Assembly (NCBI GenBank): GCA_022836915.1
Contig: CP094668.1
Coordinates: forward strand, 2,046,001-2,110,000
Source: Paenibacillus sp. OVF10
GTDB taxonomy: Bacteria > Bacillota > Bacilli > Paenibacillales > Paenibacillaceae
Reading direction: 5' to 3'
Length of the DNA stretch: 64,000 nt
The notes under the pieces: model-generated
The model's input: the letters and a program-made list of their open reading frames with translations, nothing else
Told to the model about the DNA's origin: nothing
Databases searched by the model: none
Translations under genes and position numbers: made by a program
In this document: positions 38,684 through 48,414 of the stretch, piece after piece
Numbering within the stretch: position 1 is the first letter of the stretch
Layout of the letters: each line of letters opens with the position of its first letter

Positions 38684-38874
38684 TATATAAATTGAACTAA
38701 CATTTACACGAAAACGGAGAGGACAGAAATAACCTGAAGAAGCGGAGCGTGCGCCTTTATCCCCGGATTTTCCTCTTTAAAAAGGGAATCAAAAAATCTG
38801 GGGATAACAGCGATCGGAAGGTTGTTCTGTCATCGGAGTGGCAAATGTAACTATTCTTTAGTTGAACTTAACTA
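38684..38874 (+). repeat. Structured leader repeat, copy 5, within tail operon 2
   Basis: Bounded by TATATAAATTGAACTAA and TTAGTTGAACTTAACTA. Core with GAGGACAGAAATAACCT / AGGTTGTTCTGTC and the ATCCCCGGATTTT / AAATCTGGGGAT stem. It lies between the terminator-like gene and the pre-sheath gene, co-oriented. Confidence 0.9.
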
Positions 38875-38920
38875 ACCGAATGAGGGGATCAGTATGAAAG
38901 GAATAGGAGGCGCATTGGCA

Positions 38921-39130
38921 ATGTTTACGAAAAAAGAACCGGACCCTAAAAAACTGGAAACTCAACAAAAAAACAACCAGAAATACAGCAAAGAACAGTT
39001 CGCCGAATCCCGGCAACTTAGCCGGATCGAGAAAGATATTTTGGCAGCAGTTCTGCTGGAACAAGAGACTTACACCTTGCAAGAAGCGCAAGAACACATC
39101 CAACAATTTATGAATGGGGAGGCACAATAA
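38921..39130 (+). CDS. Tail module 2: small pre-sheath protein
   Basis: 69 residues from ATG 38921 (AGGAGGCG upstream): MFTKKEPDPKKLETQQKNNQ, a Lys/Gln-rich N-terminus and an amphipathic C-terminus EAQEHIQQFMNGEAQ. An ATG at 38894 with GAGGGGAT is an alternative that adds nine residues. Homologous by position, length and C-terminus to the module 1 protein at 26677. Stop and sheath start overlap (TAATG). Confidence 0.65.
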   Translation: MFTKKEPDPKKLETQQKNNQKYSKEQFAESRQLSRIEKDILAAVLLEQETYTLQEAQEHIQQFMNGEAQ

Positions 39131-40446
39131 TGGCTGGAGGAACATGGACGACACAAAACAAGGTACGCCCCGGCGTATATATGAATTTTGCATCAGAGGG
39201 CGCATTGCCGGGTACGGTAGGGGAGCGGGGAACGGTGGCTTTGGCACTTCCATTGTCATGGGGGCAAGTAGGCTCAATCCTGACGGTACAAGCAGGTGAA
39301 GATGTACAAGCCAAATTGGGCTATGACTGGACAGCACCTCAATTACTGCTGATTCGTGAAGCTTTGAAACGTGCGCAAACATTGCTTCTGTATCGACTCA
39401 ATGCAGGCACCAAAGCCAAGACAACCTTGGACAAGCTAACTGTGACAGCCCAACACGGCGGCGTACGTGGTAATGATCTGGCTGTTGTAGTCTCCGCGAA
39501 TATTAATGATCCGGACCAATTGGATGTCTCCACTTTGCTTGCGGGTAAAGAAGTGGACAAACAAACCGCGTCTACCATCGAAGCTCTGGAATCCAACGCA
39601 TACGTCACATTTACTGGTGAAGGTGCACTCACAGCTACAGCGTCACTTCCACTAACAGGAGGATTGGATGGTACAGCAACGAACCAAGAGCATGCTGATT
39701 TCCTGACCAAGCTTGAAATATTGGACTTTAACACGGTTGGTCTGATCTCAGATGATGCTACACTCAAGTCAGTCTACACAGCTTACATCAAGCGTTTGCG
39801 TGATATCGAAGGCAAGAAGGTGCAACTGGTTCTGTCCGATTATCCGGCTGCAGACCATGAAGGCATTATCAGTGTCAAAAATGGTGTTGTTCTCGCAGAC
39901 GGTACCGTTCTTACGCCGAAACAAACCGTAGCATGGACTGCCGGTGCAACCGCAGGAGCTAACCTGAATGAATCGCTGACGTTCCGTGCGTATGACGACG
40001 CCGTGGATGTGAATGGCAGATTGACACATAGCGAGACAGAAGCGGCATTGCGTAATGGCGAGTTTGTGTTTACGGCGAGCAGCAACCGTGCGGTGGTAGA
40101 GCAGGATGTGAATACATTCCGTTCCATCACACCGGATAAGGCACGTCATTTTGCCAAAAACCGTGTGGTGCGTGTACTCGATGGTATCGCTAACGATATG
40201 AAACGGATTTTCGAGTCCTACTATATTGGCAAAGTAAACAACAACGAAGATGGACGTAGCCTATTCCGTTCCCAATGTGTCACTTACCTGAAGCAGCTTC
40301 AGGATATTGGGGCTATTCAAAATTTTGATTCCAAAACAGATATCACTGTTGCTCCGGGCAATGAAACTGACAGTATTCTGATTGAGATTCAGGTCCAACC
40401 TGTGGATTCCGTTGAAAAAGTATATATGAAAGTGAAGGTGGTCTAA
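39130..40446 (+). CDS. xkdK: Tail module 2: contractile tail sheath protein, XkdK-like
   Basis: Intact 438-residue sheath protein with the same N-terminal arm as module 1 (AGGTWTTQNKVRPGVYMNF). The C-terminal core reads RVLDGIANDMKRIFESYYIG, followed by KVNNNEDGR. The insertion domain in the middle differs from module 1, so the two particles should have different outer surfaces. Followed directly by the tube gene. Confidence 0.93.
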   Translation: MAGGTWTTQNKVRPGVYMNFASEGALPGTVGERGTVALALPLSWGQVGSILTVQAGEDVQAKLGYDWTAPQLLLIREALKRAQTLLLYRLNAGTKAKTTLDKLTVTAQHGGVRGNDLAVVVSANINDPDQLDVSTLLAGKEVDKQTASTIEALESNAYVTFTGEGALTATASLPLTGGLDGTATNQEHADFLTKLEILDFNTVGLISDDATLKSVYTAYIKRLRDIEGKKVQLVLSDYPAADHEGIISVKNGVVLADGTVLTPKQTVAWTAGATAGANLNESLTFRAYDDAVDVNGRLTHSETEAALRNGEFVFTASSNRAVVEQDVNTFRSITPDKARHFAKNRVVRVLDGIANDMKRIFESYYIGKVNNNEDGRSLFRSQCVTYLKQLQDIGAIQNFDSKTDITVAPGNETDSILIEIQVQPVDSVEKVYMKVKVV

Positions 40447-40447
40447 G

Positions 40448-40906
40448 ATGGCATTTTTGAAAGCAAGTGACACGATCTCCGGTCAGGAAGGCCGGGCATA
40501 CGCAACGATTAACGGACAGACGGAAGAAATGTTCTATGTGAAGACGCTGGAAGCAACGGTGGAGAAACAAAAAGCAGAGGTCAAAACCTTGGGCCGCCGC
40601 GGCGTACAGCACAAAGCAACCGGTTGGTCCGGTTCAGGTTCCATGACAATTTTCTATACCACTTCCCGTTTCCGCGAGCTGATGCTCCAGTACATGCAGA
40701 ATGGTGTGGACACGTACTTCGACATTGAAGTGACCAACGAAGATCCTTCCTCTACGATTGGCAAACAGACCGTGACGCTCAAAGGCGTCAACCTCGACAG
40801 TGTGATCATGGCATCTCTGGATACCGAGGCGGAGGCATTGGAGGAAGAAGTGAGCTTTACCTTTGAAGATGTTGATATGCCAGTATCGTTTAATCTGCCG
40901 AAGTAA
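40448..40906 (+). CDS. xkdM: Tail module 2: tail tube protein, XkdM-like
   Basis: Intact 152-residue tube subunit starting one base after the sheath stop. It has GQEGRAYATINGQTEEMFYV, SGSGSMTIFYTTSRFRELML, GVDTYFDIEVTNEDPSS and EEEVSFTFEDVDMPVSF. These match the tube family's sheet-helix-sheet layout. Longer by 17 residues than the module 1 tube. The following 170-base spacer has a CGCCGC-TTCGT-GCGGCG hairpin (41031-41047). Confidence 0.9.
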   Translation: MAFLKASDTISGQEGRAYATINGQTEEMFYVKTLEATVEKQKAEVKTLGRRGVQHKATGWSGSGSMTIFYTTSRFRELMLQYMQNGVDTYFDIEVTNEDPSSTIGKQTVTLKGVNLDSVIMASLDTEAEALEEEVSFTFEDVDMPVSFNLPK

Positions 40907-41076
40907 TATAGCATGGAAAGCATAATTCCTTAAGATTCATAAAGAGTATAACTTAGCAGCGGGTTTGTAAAAGAAACCTGTTCAACTTGCCTGTTTTACG
41001 GGCTATTTGGCGTGTCAAAATTCTGCTCTTCGCCGCTTCGTGCGGCGGGGACCTAACTTTAGAGGAGGAACAATAC

Positions 41077-41677
41077 ATGAGTGGATTGAGTATGTTTTTT
41101 GCCCAAAATGCAGCAACCGATACAACGGAGGAGTTTATCGTATCCCCCGATTTAAAAATGAGAAAGGCGAGCCGGTTGCTTGGAAACTGCGCAGCATGAC
41201 CGAGGACGAAAACCAGGAATGCCGCAAGGCAGCTACTCGCAAAATTAAAGGTAAGAACGGTGTCTACACACCCGACATCGATGCGAATGATTACATGGCT
41301 CGCCTGATGAGCGCAAGTGTAGTTTATCCCGATTTGAAAAACGCAGAACTCCAGCGTTCATATGGCGTAATGGGGGCGGAATCGCTTTTGCGGAAAATGC
41401 TATTGCCTGGGGAATTTGCTTCGCTGGGCGAACAGGTCCAGAAGCTAAACGGTTTCAATCAGGACATGAACGAACTGGTGGATGACGTAAAAAACTAATT
41501 AAAGAGGGCGATTCGGAAGCCAATCTGGCTTATTACGCTCTCCATGAACTTAACATTTTGCCGCATGAGCTAATGGCCTTCTCCATGCGAGAACGAGCGG
41601 CCATCTATGCGATGATCTCCATCCGGGTAGAGGAAGAGAAGAAAGAACGGTCCAAGAGCCGCGCCCGGAAGAAATAA
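41077..41677 (+). CDS. xkdN: Tail module 2: tail assembly chaperone with programmed -1 frameshift, XkdN-like
   Basis: Starts MSGLSMFFAQNAATDTTEEF after GGAGG. One base is missing near 41142 (C5 run), after which RFKNEKGEPVAWKLRSM continues. The zero frame ends ...DDVKN at 41498 (about 140 residues). Just before the stop lies A AAA AAC (41489-41495) in the right phase for a -1 slip. The -1 frame then reads LIKEGDSEANLAYYALHELN to 41677, giving about 200 residues. Tail chaperones commonly use such gpG/gpGT-type slips before the tape measure gene, which follows here after 22 bases. Confidence 0.85.
41489..41498 (+). promoter_or_regulatory. Slippery heptamer A AAA AAC followed by stop
   Basis: Zero-frame codons GTA AAA AAC TAA. 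A -1 slip on AAA AAC makes the next codon CTA and opens the downstream frame. The module 1 gene has the same context one A shorter at 29567-29576. Confidence 0.8.
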
Positions 41678-41699
41678 AAAGGAAAGGAGGGAGAAATGA

Positions 41700-43792
41700 A
41701 TGTCCGATACAAGGATCGATGTAATTAATCCTCCGTCCATGAATACCCTGATTAATAACCTGAATCTGGTTCAAGTAAGAACAACCGAGATCCTTAATAA
41801 TTTCAACCAGATTAACCGGATTAATTTGAACCAATTCAACCAGACGAACACAACCAACCATTTTAATCAAATAAATCAACAACTAAATGTAACGATTAAT
41901 TTAATGGAAAAGTTGGAGGATAAAGCAAAGGATACTGGCAAGTCATTAAGCGATAACTTGAACGAGCTCTCCAAGTGGTTTCAAATGATAAAGTCAGCTG
42001 GAAGTGTCGTGGTAAAAGCGGCTGCTGAGGAAGAAGACTTCAAGTACCGTTATATGGTTGCAGCTGAAGACCCCGTTCTCGGGGAAGGATTATATAATAA
42101 GTTTCGAGATCAAGCCTCCAGGAGTGGTCAAGACGTCAATAATTCGCTCAAGTCTTCTCTAGGGTTTGTGCCGTTGGCACAGAATACAGGGCAGGTAGAT
42201 CAGTTAAATGAAATGACTCAACGATTAAGTATGTTGTCACCAGATAATAAAAGTCTGACCGATGCATCCAAGGCAATTGTTAGTGCCATGAATGGAAAAA
42301 ATACTGATTTGGCGAGTCAATTCAACATACCGGAAAGTGCATTGACCGGGGCTGGATTGGGTGAATTTATACAGACTAAAGACCTTGACGGTTTTATACA
42401 AGGTTTGCAGACGGTTCTTGAAATGCAAGGTTACACACAAGAAGCCTTCGATACGATGCTTGATTCTCCATTGCAAAAATGGACGGCTCTCGTCAATCAG
42501 TTCAATGGAATACTATCTGAAATCGGGACAAGAGCTTTGGAAGTTTTGTCTCCTGTGCTTGACCGATTAAACGAAGCAATAAGTTCAGGTCAGTTCAGTG
42601 CTTTCATCGAATGGATTGGTGGGGCCTTCGCAATTATTGCTCAGGTGGTGGCATTTATCGTGGATGGGTTCATCAATTTTGCTACAGTCGTGCAAGAAAA
42701 TTGGGCTATCATCGGACCTATATTAACAGCCATTGCTCTAGTGCTCCTAGCCAATATCATTATTACGCTCGGAGTTGTAATTGCTCAGGTTTATTCACTG
42801 GCTGTGGCATGGTTGGTAGCTAACTGGCCTATCTTGCTTGTTATTGGTGCTATTGCAGGACTCATCTTCATTTTGCAATTATGTGGCGTTACAGCTGGGG
42901 ATATTGTGGGAGCGATTATAGGTTATTTTTATATGGTTTACGAGTATATGAAATCAATTTTTGCATCCATTCTGAATTATTTCATATCTTGGGCTGAATT
43001 TGTCATCAATGTATTCAGAGATCCAGCCTATGCATTCCAAAAGTTATTTGTTGATATGGGACTCATTGTACTCCAAATTCTGTTCAACATTACAAAGGGA
43101 ATTGAGGATTTCGCAGGTGGTTTCAAAGATCAAATCAACTGGATGATCGGAGGTATAAACAAATTAATACCCTATCTTAATAAGATTTTCGGGACCAATT
43201 GGGGCGGTATTAAACTAGTGGATGATGCTAACATTCATTCAATGAGCGGTAAGATACAGGGGTTAATGAGTGATCTTGAAGCGAGTGCACCTGAGAGCCA
43301 AAAGGACGTTGTTAGCCTGTGGAGAATGGATGCTTCTGCGGATTATAAGGATGCATTTGATAAGGGATTTGGCCAGGGGAATGATTTGATGGATACCACC
43401 AAAGGCCTATTTCCCAACGGCTCTGATAAATTACCCGGAAACTTCGGCGGTTCAACTCCCAAAACCCCTTCCATGCCTTCGATGCCAACTGCACCTGCTC
43501 CCGCCATTGTTCCAAACAACAATATGAGTAACATCAACAAAATCAACAATATCGGACAGGTGGACAAGATCGGTGACGTGGATGGCACAGTGGATGTGAC
43601 GAGCGAGGATCTGAAACTGATGCGTGAGCTTGCAGAGATGCAGGCGATTCAGCGATTTGTCAGTCTGACGCCAACCGTTCAGGTCACCACGGGTGATATC
43701 AACAGCGGACATGATGTGGACAGCATCATCAGCAAAATCACCGATGGACTGAACAGTCAGATCGTCTCCAGTGCCCAGGGGTGTATGGATAA
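41700..43792 (+). CDS. Tail module 2: tape measure protein (one frameshift at end)
   Basis: About 697 residues. The N-terminus (residues 10-60) is strikingly rich in Asn and Gln with repeating NQINRINLNQFNQ-type units. The centre has three or four hydrophobic segments (VVAFIVDGFINFATVV; GPILTAIALVLLANIIITLG; AVAWLVANWPILLVIGAIAG) as in many tape measures. The C-terminus is Pro/Asn-rich then conserved-looking (NSGHDVDSIISKITDGL). A missing G at 43777-43781 would end it AQGVYG at 43792, one base before the next GTG. Without that repair the frame overruns the next gene. Confidence 0.82.
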
Positions 43793-44488
43793 GTGGAATA
43801 TTATATTCAACTAAGCTTCAATAACCGCTCTGAATACATGTTTTTCCCGGTCACACCAGAGAGCATTGAGTTTTCGGATTCGGGAGACGGTAGTACGTTT
43901 AACGTTAGCGCTTTGGGTGAAATTAACGTGATCAAGTCGCCGAAGCTGCGTGAAGTCAGTTTCAGCGGGATTTTTCCGGCAGACTACAGCCCGTATCATC
44001 TGAACTACGATGCAAGACATCCGGCAATTCAGAAGCAGTTTTACCGTGATCCCTATGAATATGTGAAAAAGATCATCCGCTGGATGCAGACGGGTAGACC
44101 CGTCAGACTGTTCTTTTCTAGTGCAAGGTACACCATTAATATGGCGGTTTCCATTGAGAGCTTCGACTGGAAGGAGACAGCGGGTACGGTGGGGGATATC
44201 CAGTATGATATCAAGCTGAAGCAGTTCATTTTTTATGCCGCCAAAAAAGTAGTGCCACTCAAGGACAGCAAGGATACTGCTGCTTCGAAAACAAAAACCA
44301 AAGCCTCCCGGCCCAATGAAAAAATCCAGCCCAAGACCGTCACACTCAAAGCAGGAGACTCCCTGTGGTCTGTAGCCAAAGTCCATCTGGGAGATGGATC
44401 TCGCTGGAAAGAGCTGCAGAAACTGAATAGCATCAAAGATGCACAACTGAAGAAGCTGCCGATTGGACTTGTGATCAAGCTTCCGTGA
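43793..44488 (+). CDS. xkdP: Tail module 2: LysM hub protein, XkdP-like
   Basis: Intact 231 residues from GTG 43793. The N-terminus EYMFFPVTPESIEFSDSGDG and the FSGIFPADYSPYHL block fit XkdP. A Lys-rich linker leads to a C-terminal LysM (KTVTLKAGDSLWSVAKVHLG...LPIGLVIKLP). Serves as a template for repairing the broken module 1 copy. Followed after 13 bases by XkdQ. Confidence 0.85.
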   Translation: MEYYIQLSFNNRSEYMFFPVTPESIEFSDSGDGSTFNVSALGEINVIKSPKLREVSFSGIFPADYSPYHLNYDARHPAIQKQFYRDPYEYVKKIIRWMQTGRPVRLFFSSARYTINMAVSIESFDWKETAGTVGDIQYDIKLKQFIFYAAKKVVPLKDSKDTAASKTKTKASRPNEKIQPKTVTLKAGDSLWSVAKVHLGDGSRWKELQKLNSIKDAQLKKLPIGLVIKLP

Positions 44489-44501
44489 AAGGAGAGGGAA
44501 T

Positions 44502-45510
44502 ATGCAAGAGCAGATCAGGCTGGATGATAAGCTGGCCAACATGAAGGAACGGTTATTACTGGATGACAAACAGGGCAACATTTGGGACATTAGCGAAATT
44601 GCTGGCGATATTACGTACAAAACCTCCCGTATTGGCAAGCCTTCCTCTCTGGAATTCACGTTGATCAAGGGCAGTCTGTACCAGAATAAGAAATTCACCT
44701 ATGAGAATGGATATGTCGTGAAATATATCAGCAACGAGGTAGGCATATTTTACGGATATATCTTCTCGGTGGATAGCGGTAAGGACGAAAGTGTCAAAAT
44801 CAAAGCCTACGACCAGATGCGTTATCTGACTGCGAATCAGACGTACAAGTTCATTAATGCCACTGCTGCGGATGTAATTAAACGAATTGCAAAGGATTTC
44901 CTATTGAAAACGGATGATCTGATTCAGCCCAAATATGTTATTCCACGCATGTTATTTGATAACAAAAAGTTGATTGACATGATCTGTGAGGCATTGGACC
45001 GAACGCTGATCTATGGCGGAAAAAATTACATCTTCTACGATGATTTCGGCAAGCTTGTGCTTCGAGATGTGGAAGAGATGCCTTACGGCTTTGTTATTGG
45101 GGATAACAGTCTGCTCACCGATTACAGCTATACGCGGTCGATTGACGACCAGACGTATAACAAGATTAAGCTGTATCGGGATAACAAGGATACGGGAAAA
45201 AGAGAAACGTTTGTTCATCAGGATTCAGGCAGCATCCGTCAATGGGGGCTGCTTTTTTGTACCAAAAAGCGGATGATGGCCTGAACGAAGGTCAGATTGA
45301 TGAAATGCTCAAGACCCTGATGACCCTCCGTAACCGCGAGACGCAGACGTTGAAAGTAGATGCGCTTGGTGATTTCAAGGTGAGGGCAGGTAGTTTTGTC
45401 AACATCCAGATCGATGAACTCAAGATTAATCAATATTTTCTGGTAGACGAATGTACGCATAAGGTACAGGGGGCGTGCACACGATGTCACTGGATTTGAA
45501 GGTGGTGTAA
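44502..45510 (+). CDS. xkdQ: Tail module 2: XkdQ-like hub protein (two frameshifts)
   Basis: About 336 residues after repair. It contains GNIWDISEIAGDITYKTSRI, YGYIFSVDSGKDESVKIKAY, MRYLTANQTYKF and a DGLNEGQIDEMLKTLMTLRN C-terminal part. Breaks lie at the G5 run near 45244 and the G5 run near 45470. With both repaired it ends HTMSLDLKVV at 45510. It is only distantly similar to the module 1 protein (different N-terminus) but occupies the same slot. Confidence 0.75.
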
Positions 45511-45516
45511 CGATAA

Positions 45517-45774
45517 ATGATGCTGGACGTGATTAAAAAGGCGGCGGTGGCCGCTGTAGATGCCAAGTCTCCCGTTCAGGTAATGTACGGAAGCGTGACA
45601 AACACCCAGCCTCTGGAGATCACCGTTGAACAACGGCTGGCATTGGCTGAGCCTTTTCTGGTACTGCCGGAATCCGTAGTGAACAAAGCTTGGACCGTGG
45701 GTGACCATGTCTTGTTATTGCGTGTTCAAGGTGGAGACAGCTTTGTCGTGCTGGATCGGCTGGTGAATCCATGA
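45517..45774 (+). CDS. xkdR: Tail module 2: XkdR-like protein (DUF2577 type)
   Basis: Intact 85 residues: VIKKAAVAAVDAKSPVQVMY, GSVTNTQPLEITVEQRLALA, then WTVGDHVLLLRVQGGDSFVV. This is the compact DUF2577 pattern. The stop overlaps the XkdS start (ATGA). It lacks the N-terminal extension of the module 1 copy. Confidence 0.75.
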   Translation: MMLDVIKKAAVAAVDAKSPVQVMYGSVTNTQPLEITVEQRLALAEPFLVLPESVVNKAWTVGDHVLLLRVQGGDSFVVLDRLVNP

Positions 45775-46184
45775 TTCCACAGGGTGCGCAGATTAGCGCA
45801 GAAGATCAGGAAGAAGCTGCTGTGCTTCCGAGTCTAACTTATGTATTTCAAGCTTCGGGACAACGAATTGGAAGATTGCAACTGGATGGAAAAGATGCGG
45901 TAAAACAGGCGGTGTATAAAGCGTTGTCCACACGCCGCTACGAGCATCTAATCTATTCTTCGGATTATGGTATGGAATGGTCCTGGGAAGGAATGGCCGG
46001 GAGATCCATGGTTGAATCGGAACTGGAACGCTGGATTCGCGAAGCATTGCTTCCAGATGATCGCATTTCGGATGTAACCGAGTTCGATTTTGTCCACGAG
46101 GCCGATGGAGTGCGGGTGTCTTTTACCGTGGAAACAGATTTTGGCAGCTTCAGGGAGGAGACGGAGGTGAGCATGGATGTATGA
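45771..46184 (+). CDS. xkdS: Tail module 2: XkdS-like wedge protein
   Basis: Intact 137 residues. It shares with module 1 the gp25-like core: DAVKQAVYKALSTRRYEHLI and YSSDYGMEWS, then SMVESELERWIREALLPDDR. Probable baseplate wedge and sheath initiator. Overlaps XkdT by eight bases. Confidence 0.8.
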   Translation: MIPQGAQISAEDQEEAAVLPSLTYVFQASGQRIGRLQLDGKDAVKQAVYKALSTRRYEHLIYSSDYGMEWSWEGMAGRSMVESELERWIREALLPDDRISDVTEFDFVHEADGVRVSFTVETDFGSFREETEVSMDV

Positions 46185-47234
46185 AGAGCAGACGTTTGAA
46201 GTTATTTTAAACCGAATGCTGGATAGGGTACCAGATGGTGTGGATAAACGTGAAGGCAGCATTATTTATGATGCGCTTGCGCCTGCGGCTGTGGAAATGG
46301 CTCAGATGTATATCGAGCTGGATGTGAACGCCAACCTGAAGTTTGCGGATACAGCATCTGGAGAGTATCTGGATCGCGCGGTGGCTTGGTCTGGCATTAG
46401 TCGGAAAGCGGCCACGAAGGCACGTTGGGTTGGGAGTTTTCGGGATAATGAAGGTAAGCCTGTTGAGGTTCCTTTGGATAGTCGTTTTTCCACGGGGATC
46501 GGGTGTATGTTGTTGTGGAACGCATCGCGGCAGGGCAATATGTGTTGGAATGTGAGGTCGCGGGAGCGGAAGGAAATGAATATACGGGGGCACTGCTGCC
46601 CATCGATTATATTGCGGGCCTTACCACAGCTGAATTGACAAATTTGTTGGTTCCTGGCGAAGACGAGGAAACCGATCAGGCCTTGTATGATCGTTATCAG
46701 GACAAAGTTTCCCGTCCGGTCACGAGTGCCAACAAATATCAGTATGAGCTATGGGCACGGGAAAACTCCGGGGTTGGCAAAGCAAAGGCTTTTCCACTGT
46801 GGGATGGTCCAGGTACAGTCAAAGTAGCATTGCTGAATAATGAAATGCAAACACCTGCTGAGGCGGTCATTGAGGCGGTGCAGGAATATATCGATCCAAC
46901 TCAGGATGGAATGGGCGAAGGTGCTGCTCCAATTGGACCCGTGGTCACGGTGGTGGGGGCGGAAGAAGTACCCATCGATGTGGAGGTACAGGTCACGCTT
47001 GCTTCTGGTTCAACATATGAGGGCGTGAAGACGCTTATTGAAACGGGAGTTACAGCGTATCTGAAAGAACTGGCTTTTGCCGATCCCTTGGTTCGTTGGA
47101 CACGTATTGCCAATGTCATTCTGGATATACCGCCCGTGATCGATTACAGTGATTTGCTGGTGAATGGTGGTATGTCCAATCTGGAGATCACTCCCGGCGC
47201 AGTAGCCGTTCTTGGGACGGTGAAGGTGACATGA
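46177..47234 (+). CDS. xkdT: Tail module 2: baseplate J-like protein, XkdT (one frameshift)
   Basis: 352 residues after adding one base near 46497 (ACGGGGATCGGG). The N-terminus TFEVILNRMLDRVPDGVDKR, the middle SANKYQYELWARENSGVGKA and the C-terminal LDIPPVIDYSDLLVNGG closely parallel module 1. The baseplate proteins are the most similar pair between the modules. Overlaps XkdU by four bases. Confidence 0.9.
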
Positions 47235-47776
47235 GTAAAGCAGAGGCATTAATGACTCTTTTGCCCCCGTTGTATGAAAATGTGCTGGAGATGCAACTTC
47301 TTACAGAGACCGAAGGTGTTGAGCTGGACAAGATTACGGTGGGTTTGGAAAGTGTGCTGGATCAATTCTACCCGGAGTCTGCGACCTGGGCATTGGAACG
47401 TTATGAGCGGGATTTGCAGATTCCGACGAACCAAGCCAAGCCAGACGACCAGCGGAGATCCGTGATCATTTCTAAAATGCGTGGTAGCGGCAAAGTCTCT
47501 GGCTCCATGCTCAAGAACGTGGCGCAGGCCTACGAAAGCGGCGGGATTGATGTATCCGTTTCGCCTGAGGAATACTTGATCCGAATCCGCTTCATCGACA
47601 CATGGGGCTTGCCACCCAATCTGGATGATCTGAAGGCAGCAATTGAGGATATCAAACCGGCACATATGAACGTGGAATACCGTCTGCGGTATTTGACGAT
47701 TGCGGAGGTCGAAAGCATGACGCTGGATGAGATTGAACAGACCCGGCAGGATAAATTTGCAGGAGGTGGAGCTTAA
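47231..47776 (+). CDS. xkdU: Tail module 2: XkdU-like protein (DUF2313 type)
   Basis: Intact 181 residues: LLPPLYENVLEMQLLTETEG, DQFYPESATWALERYERDLQ, GSGKVSGSMLKNVAQAYESG and DIKPAHMNVEYRLRYLTIAE. Same family and slot as 35306. The GGAGGTG at its 3' end is the ribosome site of the fibre gene. Confidence 0.85.
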   Translation: MSKAEALMTLLPPLYENVLEMQLLTETEGVELDKITVGLESVLDQFYPESATWALERYERDLQIPTNQAKPDDQRRSVIISKMRGSGKVSGSMLKNVAQAYESGGIDVSVSPEEYLIRIRFIDTWGLPPNLDDLKAAIEDIKPAHMNVEYRLRYLTIAEVESMTLDEIEQTRQDKFAGGGA

Positions 47777-48414
47777 ATGAATGAACCAAAAACACCAAAT
47801 TTGGGGTTGAATAAGATTGACCGTTCCTCGCCGTCGACGACCTATTTTGATCTGGATAAGTATCTGGATCAGAACTGGGAGAAGGTTGATGAGGGTGTTG
47901 CAACACGAGATGAAGTTGAGGAACTTCGCCAATCGGTAAACGAGATGGACATTCCAGACGCATCGCTGACTCAAAAAGGTAAAGTGCAGTTATCAAGCAA
48001 AACAAACGGAATATCTGAAGAGTTTGCACCAACTGAAAAGGCGTTAAATGATGCAAGATTAGCTGCTCAAAAGTACACAGATGATAAGACATGGCAGAAG
48101 TACAAGCTTACACAGGATAATGGAGAACCAACCTTAATTGCCGCTAATTACGACCTAAACACTTTGAAAGCAACTGGCGTTTATGGTTGTCAAAATGCAG
48201 TGAATGCACCTTTGGTGAGTAGGGCATGGGAAATAAGGGTTGTTCGATCTGTATCATTAGATTCTATTATCCAGGAAGTCACTTCTTACACGACCGGAAC
48301 AGATACCCAAGTGATGAAATATATTAGGAAAACGCAAAACGCAAGCGCTAATCCTTCTACTTGGACGGCGTGGCAATTGATGACACCACAACCAAACGTA
48401 TGGGGGCGTTATAG
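47777..48414 (+). CDS. Tail module 2: tail fibre with knob-like domain (frameshift at end)
   Basis: About 212 residues. N-terminus EPKTPNLGLNKIDRSSPSTT, a helical middle, a phage-fibre repeat-like stretch (KGKVQLSSKTNGISEEFAPT) and a knob-type domain (KLTQDNGEPTLIAANYDLNT; TGVYGCQNAVNAPL; WTAWQLMT). One missing G in the G5 run near 48403 makes it end WGAL at 48414, directly before the next ATG. It shares KLTQDNG...DLN...VNAP with the module 1 fibre but is shorter and carries its tip on separate genes. Confidence 0.72.
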
